Shown in pieces: positions 28,881 to 39,700 of a DNA stretch of 64,000 nucleotides. The translations under genes were made by a program, and so were the position numbers. Location of the stretch: contig JASANC010005303.1 of the NCBI GenBank assembly GCA_030248135.1, positions 113,120-177,119 on the forward strand, in the 5' to 3' direction. Position 1 is the first letter of the stretch, and each line of letters starts with the position of its first letter. Source of the DNA: Theristus sp. LFF4_11. Its lineage: Eukaryota; Nematoda; Chromadorea; Monhysterida; Xyalidae. Below the pieces are notes generated by a model. That model did no database searches. It saw only the letters and a list, made by a program, of their open reading frames with translations, and was not told where the DNA came from.

Positions 28881-30272
28881 TCACATTTTGTCGTACGTGC
28901 TACGAAACGCACATAGCGTGCACGTTCGGTAGTATTGATCAGTCGATGGGTCATACGCTTCTGCAGTCCATTCGTGCTTGTGTGCTCCCGTTGGCGCGCT
29001 TGCACGAGACGAAGTTGCCGCGCCTTTCAGGTTTTTGCGAAGCTCTGAAAAAATGATAAGTTCTATCTAATCTTGTTGGTGTCACTCTCCATTCATAAAT
29101 AATCACTTAAGCCACATTGTTGATTGACGCACAGCTGTTAAAACATAGCTAGCTACGCATCATCAAATACTGTTTAATAAACGACGCTTTAACTGAGTTT
29201 GATCAAGTTTAACGTTCGAGCACTGCTTTTTAAGCCGCTACGCCCACCCCCGCGAGCATACCACGCAGCTGCTTGTCACGCTGCGCTTGCTGCCTCGCGC
29301 GTGACTTCTCGACGCGCGTCTCTTTGGCTTCTTCAATCGCCTCTAAGCTGCCGTAAATTTCTAACGCACGACGTTCGACCTGAAAACGTTGATCAGATTG
29401 CTTGGTGAATAAGCTGCAACGAACCAGTACATGCTACTTGACCGAGTTGCTTCGTTCGATGCACTGATTGGTTGTATTGGATGGCTTAGGAAAAGAGTAC
29501 GTTGCATTTCGAACGTGTAACAAGTACGGAAAATTGCCGATGGGCATAAACAGACCAATTATTTCAGATTGCGGCTACCGCGCCTCCCACGAATCCTGCG
29601 CGGAAGCTGAAGATTTATAGCAACAACTGAAAGCGAATGTGTACCTGTGCCCGCAAATACAGTTTCATGTCGCCCCAGCGGGGGTTGTGCGGGTTTTTGC
29701 GCGAGATGTGCCTCAGCTTCGGTTTGCGCAAATCGAAATCTTCATCTTTCAGCAAGAACTTCGCTTTGGCCTCAGTGCGAGTGATCAGCTTGTAGCGTTC
29801 GTTCTCGCTGGAACGCCTGAAACCAGTGGGGTGCTTTGAATCTGAGATGCTGGCTGATTGGATCGGATCAGTCTGGAATGGCACACTTTTATGTTTTCTT
29901 TTGTTTTGGAACATAGTTAAAAACTGCATGTACTCGCATCGTTCTCTCATCGCATCAAACTCTCACAATCTGTTTACAGCGGTGCACAGCCGAACAGTTC
30001 ACAGCTTGCCTGCAACTGTCGCAGAGTGGAAACTCGAAACTGTCCCAGAGGTATGAGAACGGGAACTCCTTGTGGCAGTGTTCGCACAGTGGGAGGCCGT
30101 CAGCGCTCAGCTCCGTGGTGGCGCACGTTGCTGCCGCAGCGTCCTCACGTTCCTCCTCCTCTTCTTCTTGTTTCTGCTGCGCATTTAGCCGCTTGGCACT
30201 TGGGCCAGCATCGTCGTCGTCGGGCAGAAAGCCACCGGCACACTCGAATGAAGGCACACTTTTGCTGAACAT
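28881..30272 (-). CDS. XPA: Nucleotide-excision-repair protein XPA
   Basis: Damage-verification and scaffold protein of nucleotide excision repair. Four exons (minus): 30272-30010, 29816-29645, 29379-29262, 29044-28881 (238 aa from the ATG used). The motif GGFLPDDDD with an acidic/Gln stretch corresponds to the Gly/Glu-rich region. The C4 zinc finger is CEHC-x17-CDSC, spacing as in human XPA. The DNA-binding core shows YKLITRTEAKAKFLLKD, then KNPHNPRWGDMKLYLRAQV, then YGSLEAIEEAKE. The C-terminal TFIIH-binding end reads YYRTCTLCAFRSTYDKM. Intron 1 uses a GC donor (TGCAG|GCAAGC), the only one that keeps phase. The human protein has about 30 more N-terminal residues (RPA32-binding), so an upstream exon may be missing; ATG 30272 is provisional. 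Confidence 0.92.
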
Positions 30273-30805
30273 GAACAAATGCACTAAGGAACTAGATTGC
30301 TGAGTGCACAAGCAAGCCAAGCAAGGACACGAAATCAAGCGACGAGTATCGACTCTCAAGTTGAGAGTCTCAACCAGTTGATAGCAGATCAATACAGAAA
30401 CTAAACGAACGCACAGGTAGAGACTTTCGGCTGACCACAACTCTGCTTGATGTGCTGTTGAAGGCGTCTTGCGTCTGCGGTTCATTCGGAGTTGAGTAAG
30501 ACGTTATCCTTTTGGAATTGAACACAGACATCACTCTGAAGTGCATCAACACGCAAAACGCAAGAAACACAATGTGACCAATGCGTTGGGAAAGAATCCC
30601 CGTGCGCTTTCACATGGTTAGAACACCCAATCTTTGCCCGCGGTTTCCCGTTTATGCTGAATACAAAACCAACTTTTGAGAAAAAGAATACTGAAAGCAA
30701 TCCCAACAAAAACGAAGAAAAGATAAATGAACAATTGAGCAACCAGTTAAACACTAGAAGATCATGTGCGCAGATTCTGTGTTCCCCAAAAAAACCCGAA
30801 AACAA
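30273..30805. other. Spacer XPA 5' side / SLC38A10-like 3' side
   Basis: This should contain the XPA promoter, possibly a missing XPA first exon, and the 3' UTR of the upstream transporter gene. Minus-strand ORFs here show no family motif. Confidence 0.4.
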
Positions 30806-31229
30806 TCACGGTTCGATTTTTTGATCACGATTACTGCGTATCACAGATTTCGGTTTTTGCTGATGCTGTTCTAGATGTGGTTGTTGTGGTTGTATTTGTT
30901 GGTGTTTTTCTGGCAGTTTTTGATTTTGTTCTTGGTATGGTTGCGGTTGCTGCTGCTGCTGCTGCTGTTGTTGTTGTTCAAATTGTTGTCGTTGTTGTTG
31001 AGGTTGTTGTTGTTGTTGATATTGTTGTTGTTGTTGTGGTTGTTGTTGATATTGTTGGTGTTGCTGCTGCTGCTGCTGCTGCTGTTGTTGTTCAAATTGT
31101 TGTCGTTGTTGTTGAGGTTGTTGTTGTTGTTGATATTGTTGTTGTTGTTCTTGCTGTTGTTGTTGCTGTTGTTGATAATGCTGGTGTTGTTGCTGCTGTT
31201 GTGGTTGTTGTTGATATTGTTGGTGTTGC

Positions 31230-31290
<61 letters not shown>

Positions 31291-34200
31291 CAAATTGTTG
31301 TTGTTGAGACTGTTGTTGCTGCTGTTGTGGCTGTTGTTGTTGGTATTGTTGTGGTTGTTGTTCCTGCGGGTGTTGTTGATCTTGTGGTTGTTCTTGGTGT
31401 TGCGGTTGTTCTTGTTCGTTTTGCTGTTGTTGTTGTGGTTGATGTTGTTGATAAAATCCATTTTGATCAGCCAACGGCATTCGAATCTTCGGCGGCATAG
31501 TTCTCTCCACGTTGCCAGCAGGGTTCTCTGACAGTTTCATGGTTCCATTGATTCTATCCTTGTGATCGTGCTCTAAAAACAGAGATGCTTTGTTGTGGTT
31601 GTTGTATTGTTCTTTCACTTTGTTTCTAAGCATGCAACACGATTGCCATTCTCACCTTGCTGGTGTTGCTTCAAGTCTGCCACAATTTTCCTCTGTTCCT
31701 CAATCAACCGCTGCTGTTCGGCGCGTTGACGCTGCAGCTCTTTCAGTATCGCCTCGGCTTCCTTGGAGCGTGCCGTCGTGCTTGTGCTTTCTTGGTGCTC
31801 TTTGTGGTCGCCAACGTCAATGTTCTCAATGTCACGCTTCTCAATTGCTCGCTGCTTCTCTGCCGCCTGTTGTTGTTTTTGCTCAGATCTGTTCTGCAAT
31901 TTGCTCAGATCTGTTCTGTGTGAAATACTTTTCGGTCTCAATAAAAACTGAAAAAAGCTCCATGAGCGACCGACCTGACCGCGCGGCCTTTTCTCGTTTT
32001 CGCCAGTGTCCGGTTTGTCCTTACTTTCAACCGTGTCGCCCGTCTTTTCACCGCCGCTCTCTTTCTCTTTTTTGTTCTCCGGCGATTTTGGTGGAGCCTG
32101 CGGCAACGGCGGCTCCACTTTTTCCGGTTCGTCTTTTCTCGTTGGTTTCGCATCCGTTTCTTTCAGTTTATCTTTTGAGTCCGCCGCGGCCCCACCCGGA
32201 TCGAAGTCTCGTTTCACGGCGGGCGCTGGCTCCGGCACCGCAACAACGTCGCGCTGTTTTTTCGCTTTCTCTTCGTTCTTGGTCTTGTCGGCCGTAGCGT
32301 CTGCGTCTGGCTGACGCTGTTTCTTCTGGGAGGCAGAGTCCACGTCGCCATTGACTATTGATGCTGAATTAGTGATGTGAATGTTCAACAGTGAAAACTG
32401 AATTCTACCACAGAAGCGTTGTAAATACAAAACAACACGCAGTGCAGCTGTGCAGCACTCTGTTGATTTTCGGATCTTTCACATGAAACTTATAAAACTC
32501 TAAAAAAAACAAGTTGAACGCAACATTACCGTTTGGTAAAATGGCATCAACAGCGTGTTGATCCACAAACGTTGTAGTTGACTTTGAATGTTCAATGACG
32601 ATGGGTGCAGGTGCTGGCGCGTGCTGCGGCGCCATCAGTGTCACATAGGAGCAAACAACCAGCATGAAAATGCCGAGGAATACGCAAACCTGGAACAGAT
32701 GGACAAAAAACATCAAACATACGCTCGAAACGTTACTTTGCTCAAAACTGTACCCAACAAAGACAGACGGAGAAATGCGAACCTGAGAGATGAGTCGGCT
32801 GTAAAAGTGGTGCTGCGGCGCGAGATGCAGATAGAACACTGCGGGCAGCACAACGCAAATGGTCGAGCCAATCAGTGAGCCCGTGATGCCCAGCACAAAC
32901 TCAACTGCAATATCAACAGAAAAACCATAGAATCTCTGCTGACAGTGTTAAACAGACAACGCCAAAATAACACCATTCGGAATGAAGATCGCAGTGACAA
33001 AGTTGAACGCAAGCAGTGTCACCGTCAGCCCGCGGAAGGCGTTCTCGGGAATGTGCAGAGCGTCGAGCACGAGATCACTGGAAGACGACGGCGGTACCTG
33101 ACACGCAAACAGCACAGTTAGTGCTTGATTGGGTTGGGTTGGACGTGCATCGGAACGCACGCGAACACCGCCACTGCTGGACACGGCGCGGTAAAAAAAA
33201 CAATTGCAGGGGGAACAAAAAACTGTGAATGTCACGTTGACTCAAACAGAAAGCAGCCATTTAGATCCCGCGCTCGTGTCGTCGAGTTTGGGTCGCCCAT
33301 CGCACTCGCAATAACCACCGGGGTTTGGCACCTCGTCTTTGGAACGGTGGTAGTTACGAGGTATGATGAATGAAAAGCGCACACGCACAGACCGTCCGAA
33401 AGAGCATGTTGTAGACGGCGGCGCGCACTGGAAACAGCATCAGCGGGAAACTGACGCCCACCGAGAAGAGGAAGCCGATGCGCAGCAACTGCGTCAGCAG
33501 CGTCGGCTTCAAATGCGTCAGAATGTCGCCGCTGATGGTCTCATCGTAAAACGCAACGTACCCGAAGAAGCCAACCTGCAACTCAGATTAGCTCACTGAC
33601 AACGATGATCACATCCACAACAATGGTTCAATTGGGCATGCATGTGCATATGGTCATTTTGATCTCAGAAAAATTCAGCGAAGGAAAAATCTTGAGAAAC
33701 AGTTCGCGAACAATGAATGACGAATGAAGCCAACAACAACAACAACAACAAACGCGACAAAAACAGCCACGCACGAGCGAGTACACGGTGGAGCAGAGGT
33801 TGACAGCGCCGGCGACGACGGCGTCCATTTTCAGCGGACTCGGCTCGTGCATGCAATCGGCCGTGACAAACAGCTGCGTCTGGCACGCCAGTGAGAGCGC
33901 GTAGATCGGCAGACACTGCAGCACGCCCTCCGGTCGCCACCACGTCACCTGCAGCGCAGTCAGTGAAACAGACATTCGAAATCTCCAATCGAATAGCATC
34001 ACTGTTGAATTGGACTAATAATAAGCATGTGTCTTCGTGGTACTAGCGTGTGTGGTACAGTCGAAGTCGAGCTGTAATTCATGGGCAATCAGCGGATTGG
34101 CCGGTTTTGAACTGTGCTCACTGATTGGTCACAAGCAGCTCGATGTGGCCAATCAGCATGCAGATTGCAATGTGAGTGTCACAAATGGCGCGTTCGACCG

Positions 34201-35467
34201 GGTACGCACGTGTTGCATCCAGTGCATCGCCAGCAGCCGCGGCAACGAAATGAACGCCAACCGAACGATGAAGAAGCCGTAGAAGAGCACGGCCATGCCG
34301 CTCAGCGCGTTCAGACTGTCCATGTTGCGCAGCAGACTGAGCGGCACGATCACGAACACCGCAAACGCGAACATCACCGGCACCCGACCTGACAGTTGTG
34401 CAATCAAATGACACTGTTCTGTGTTGAATCCATGTTTTGGGTGAGTTTCTGTATTGTGTGCTTGCGAATGGACACCCCTGTTATACACAGTTTTCGCAGT
34501 ATCGCCCTGTAGGCAAACACCGCGTGCAGGGATGGTCAATTCGACTATAGTCATCAGACCGCACAGTCTCGGCAGTGATGCGTGCGGCCAGGAACGGTGA
34601 AACACCGTCTATACACCAATATGCGTGCAGTGGAGGTGGCCACAGGCATTTCGCATTGCAGTTTCCCAGCCAATTCGCCTCACTGACCGATCTCCGCGAA
34701 GTGGGCTATCGTGTGTGGTCCGAGGTCACCGACGACCACCATGAACGCGCACAGGGTGCTCATCAAGAACAGAATCATCAGCGTCTCGACCACGAGCTTG
34801 CCGATGGGCCCGTAGACGGAGAACGCCAGGAACTCGTAGCTGCGGCGTCGCGCGATGTAGGCGGACTTCATCAGCAGGTGGCAACTGATGCGCGTCAGCA
34901 CGTTGCTCCTGGACAAACGCATCTGCTTGCGAGACAACGGACACTAACAAACTCATTCAGCTCATTCATGCACCGCATGCAACAGGTGCGCTCAAATTTT
35001 GTGCATCCACGCATTTGCATGCTGAGTGGCTCCCAGTGAACTTGGTTGCATCAATCAGCAAAAACTCAATTAGCAGCAAATCAGCTGGGCTATGATTCAC
35101 AACTAAAAAACATCTCGGTTTTACACAGGACTAAAAAGATCACATCTAAATCTCAAATTATTATTCAATTCTAAGTAAAAAAAGCAATTGGAAAGGACAA
35201 CGCACCCAAGCAGGATCAGGCTGCCCAGCAGCACGCCACACTGAAACGATGTTTGCTTTCAAAAAATCCAAACCTCATCCCATTTTCAATATTCACAAAC
35301 GAACGGAACCTCCACGTAAGATAATTGAAACGTTATTGAGTGTGAAAGAGTATTACTGAGCAGACCTGCTGCAGACAGAACGGCATTGTCAAAATGCTGA
35401 CCCCGATGATGCTGTTCGACAAATTCACGATCAACGGCCATTTCGCCTCGTTTGTGACCGCAGACAT
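30806..35467 (-). CDS. SLC38A10: SLC38A10-like amino-acid transporter with polyglutamine tail
   Basis: Membrane transporter of the AAAP fold; human SLC38A10 is a putative sodium-coupled neutral amino-acid transporter with a long cytoplasmic tail. Twelve exons in phase (minus): 35467-35366, 35240-35206, 34908-34688, 34388-34210, 33948-33775, 33575-33393, 33097-32974, 32904-32783, 32689-32530, 32363-31975, 31893-31656, 31572-30806 (about 897 aa). Family segments in order are WPLIVNLSNSIIGVSILTMP, VVVGDLG, VIVPLSLLRNM, CLPIYALSLACQTQL, VGFFGYVAFYDET, LRIGFLFSVGVSFPLMLFPV and LGITGSLIGSTICVVLPA, giving about 11 membrane spans. The tail (from about residue 450) is Lys/Glu-rich, then a charged coiled-coil-like region (RQRAEQQRLIEEQRKIVADL), then about 190 residues dominated by Gln. 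Confidence 0.9.
30948..31443 (-). repeat. CAA/CAG (glutamine) repeat tract within the transporter tail
   Basis: On the plus strand this is TTG/CTG triplets. The coding strand gives long Gln runs, the longest about 21 codons (31220-31290), interrupted by His, Tyr, Pro, Glu and Arg. A block of about 126 bp (QQFEQQ...QYQQ) appears twice in tandem (about 30970-31095 and 31081-31210). The mix of CAA and CAG should make it less prone to slippage than pure CAG. Confidence 0.85.
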
Positions 35468-36481
35468 TTCTGTACGTTTTCATTTCTTTTTCATTTTTTC
35501 ACCGCATTTACTTTTTTGCTCAGAATGAAAATTGTACATTTCATTCATTCACATCAGCAAATCCATGTCTTGTTTGAGAAAGGAGAAAACGCAAAGAAAC
35601 CGTTGCTGGACATTTACAAGTTACGCACAATAAGATCTTTGGCAGATCCCTGACACGATAACACCCTCAACAAGAAACAATTCAAACAACCGTTACGGCA
35701 CATGTTACAAATGGCAACCAGTTACGATTTTTTATTCATGATCGCTTTATCGAAAAAAACAGATCGCAAAAATTGGCGAATGAATTGAATAAATACATAC
35801 ACCGTAAAACAAGTGAAAACAAGCTGACGTTTTCTGGCTGACATGTTTGCAAGTTGAAAAATTAATAAACTGAAGAGAATCCTGGAGATCAATCCGAATA
35901 GGGTGATATGATGAGTGAACAATGGGGGAAAAAGAACGATATTGCTGTTAAGAACAAAACAACTGAGCTGAGCACCGATAACAAAATCAACTTGATCACC
36001 AACCAAACTTGGTAAAAAACAACAACAAACTTGGCAGTGATCAAACCCACCAAAAACAAAAATTTACGGTAAGGCTGACAATGAAAGTGACCAAACCCGG
36101 CATGAAAAGTGAAGCTTCTGTAAAAACGCAAAATCCAACAATTGGTTGCAAGAAACGTGCCAGCAAATAACGAATGTTCAGAAATGGAATGAAGCAAACA
36201 AATATAAGAAGGTCAATAGAAAAACAATCAACTAGCATTTTGAAGTTTTGGATAGAATATTAACTGAAAGTGAGACTTTTGCCGTTTTCGAAGAAGGCAT
36301 TTACAATCAATCCCATAACTTAACAATACCAACAAAAACTCCGTAAAACTAAAATCAGCCCATGACAACAGGACGACTGCGTTAAGCTGTTAACTGCATT
36401 AATAATTTATGTCAGAAACTGGCCCACATATGAGCATATTGCTAAATCTGACAAACAAAACAAAGCACCGCAGAAAAACCG
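35468..36481. other. Intergenic region upstream of the transporter, downstream of CEP192
   Basis: About 1 kb of A/C-rich (plus strand) sequence. The minus-strand frames at 35722-36238 look membrane-like only because the strand is T-rich; they have no family motif or splice support. The transporter promoter should be near 35470-35700. Confidence 0.45.
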
Positions 36482-36487
36482 TTTATT
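36482..36487 (-). terminator. CEP192 poly(A) signal
   Basis: TTTATT on the plus strand, about 225 bases past the predicted CEP192 stop. Confidence 0.6.
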
Positions 36488-36710
36488 CCTGGCAATTAAA
36501 AATAATGGCAGAGTTCTTAAGAAAAAGTGACGGTTGAAAAAAAATGAAACAAATCTGTAAACTTGCATAAGTTGGCCGTTGTAAAAACCGAATCGACGAA
36601 ATTCACAAGAACGAAATCGAAAACATCTGAATCAGAGCATGCACCACATTTACACAATGCAGAACAACACAGATGCCAGAAATGGCATACAGAGCGGCAC
36701 AATTGGCGAG

Positions 36711-39700
36711 TCACATCGGTCTGGTGGTGCGTGTGCGCTCGGCGAGCGTCGTCGTGTCGCGCACGGCTGGCAGCATCGTGCGACCCTCTTGCAGTGTCGT
36801 GTCGTTGCCGGCTGAACGGTTGCGGAACGTTGTGACTGACTACTTTTTACATGGAACGCAGCGCGTGGTATGACTTTCAGCGTTGATACAAATGACAAGT
36901 TCGCCGTTTGCAAAATTGACCAAACCGATATGCCCTGGCTAATCAGTGCGACAAACACCGGGCAAACTTGCGCAAAACCTTTTTACGTTTTGCATCATGC
37001 CATGGCCTGTCCATCGTTGAAGCAACCGTTTAGCGTGGTGCGTCAGCGCGCTTCCACATGAATGAGCCCGTTTATAGTGAACAACGGAAGACACGCACCA
37101 TTTGCAATGAGCGTGACACACGCGTCAGCATTGCCACGTGACATTTGGTCGAGCATTCGCCCCTGGCAGACTTGCAGCGTCGTCTGGTGCATGGACGCCT
37201 CGAACAGACGCCAGTCGATCGTGCACGCCATTGGACTGTCCGCTGTTGCGATCAGGAAAGACACGTTTACAAAGGCAACTCCAAGTCTTCCACAACCACA
37301 CTTGCAATTCTTTTCAAACTAGCGCATTTCAGAGCACACAAAGATTGACAACTTAGAATTGCTCATTGTCTCACCATGCTCATCGCAATTCTCCTCGTTG
37401 ACAAAACGGCGATTCGTAAAGTCGAGTTCATTCTTGACGAGCAGCCGCTCGGCGTGCGCTGATTGTAATCTGCAGCAACATTGAATCGGCGATGATCTGG
37501 TGACACGCTTCACGGTTGTACAAATCAGAAAACGCATTCATGAAACGGAATGCAAGCAAACACCGGAAGCAATGGCTGTGCAAATCAAACTGCCGTGGTT
37601 CAGTCAACAAACGACACCAATGAAACCGTACTGAAAACAAACCGACCGTTTGACACGCTGCCTCTGCACCTCCTCTCCCCAGTACAGGACACAATGCGCC
37701 AACAGGTCGCTCATGAATGCGGGTGCACAGTCACGGTCGATCGACATTCTGATCCACTGAAGTTAATGAATCCATTCATGAATTTCATTTTATTCACAGA
37801 AGTCAATGAATCCATTCATGAATCTCATTTTCAAACTGAATATAAAAAATATGAAAATCTTATGCTGCCTGACCGCCGTTTCGCCGGAGCGCAGCATGCA
37901 CGAGTCTGGATAGAACTTGACACCCGGCTGGGGCTCGTCAACCGATTCATCTGAAACACACCAAAAGATGACCAGATGTGCTTTTTGAAAAAATGTTGTC
38001 CACTCAAGCTGAAATGCTGGTTCCTCTGCACATAAAACGGGTGTTTGTTCAAAGCAAATGCCGCGACGCGTTCCAACAAATGCACAATACCCATTGCCGC
38101 AGTCAACCGACCGGTGTAACAGTAAATGGAGAAATACGCTGCCCGAGTGCCTCGATTGCGCACGCGGATTTTTCGTTCGAACGATTGGCGTGGTGCCGGT
38201 GCAACAAAGAAACGCGGCGACCGGTGGCACATTTGGTCGTAGTCAACGACGCACACCGCCGCACAGCCGCCCATGCCGAACAGACAAATCTGCAGCAGAA
38301 CACCGAATTGAAATGTCTCATTAATTATGCCCGTTTCTCAATTTTTGTCCGAGTTGCTTTCGGCGCGGGATTGTATTTTAAGAAAGTTTTTTTTGAAACA
38401 TTTTGAAAGCCTCCAGTGCGTCTCACAACGGACCAGTGCTTCAGTGCACTTCAGTACTGGACCCAGCGAGACCGAGGCTGTTCTTAATTACTGACGGTCG
38501 ACGTCAAGCAATTTGCCAATGGGACTCTCAGTCACACCGTGAACGTGTCATTCAGGCAGTTCGTTTGCACGAGCAATTTGTTGTTGTAGTCGCAGACAGC
38601 GTGCGGCCGGAACGACACATGCAACGTGTACATCTCGTCCGGGTGCAGCAGCACGTGCAGCGCGTCACTGCTGCCGCACTTCTTGTCCGTTCCATTCGGC
38701 AACTGCAACAAAAGCATCCGTTTCCCTTTCGAAACAGCATTATTTCGGACAATAATTATTAATGGTGTGACTGTTGTCGTTGTGACTGACTGAAATTTGA
38801 ATTCAGCAGCCTCAGTGGTCGTATTAGACGTGCTGCAGCCAATCAGCGTGCTGTGTTGTGCTCATTCTGTTTGTGGTTTACGACCGCATTGGTAGGCAAA
38901 CACAGCAAACGTGCCATGAACCACATACGCATATTATAATCCTATTTATCATGTTTTACTACTAAGGTGTGTTGTGCGAGACGATTGATAAGCGGCCTTT
39001 TATGATAATTACACCCGTGTATTGCTGATGTGTCACAAGCGATCTAAATGGTCAAGGCCACTAGCAAAGCAATACAGTAAGTCACAGCATTACCGTAACA
39101 CAATCAATTGTAACACGCAATATCAAGATAAACAGGAAGCTATCTGATTCATGCAATAACAAATCTAAACCAAACGAGCTCATTGGCTGTACCAGGTGGA
39201 CCAAAAAAGTGAAACGTGATTTATAAATAACAAATAATGATACAGAAAAATCAACAACAAAAAGCAGTGGCGAGGGCACTAACACACGGGACATCCAGCC
39301 GTCCGTTTGTCACCAAACACAAACCCACCGAGGTTGGGTAATCTTCGGGCTTCTGGAAGTAACGAGGGGAGAACCGAATCTAGAAACCCGAGTAAAAAAA
39401 CAGAACGAGCAACGCCAACCAACCAACCGCAAAGCCTTTGCCGGATTTTCGCAGTTTGATGTGCACACTAAGGACGCTGTTGCACGGATTGCGGATGATG
39501 ACCGTCTGCACGGCGAGCGCGCCAGTCTCGACGCAGCCAAAGTACAACCGACGTTTGTTTGCCTCGAGTTTGATTTTGTCGCTCAACGGACGTCCGGACG
39601 GTCCGTAGGTGGCTCGGGTGCTCGCTGATGATGACGATGATGATGATGATGACATGACAATGGCACGGCCACTCGGCGAGGCTCGGTTGGTGTTGTTGCT

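Noticed and set aside
30766..31500. Long plus-strand ORF rich in Val/Leu
   Set aside because: It is the antisense of the CAA/CAG glutamine tract of the transporter gene; all frames stay open because of the triplet repeat.
35722..36238. Minus-strand frames with apparent membrane segments
   Set aside because: T-rich non-coding sequence downstream of CEP192; overlapping frames are equally hydrophobic and none has conserved motifs.
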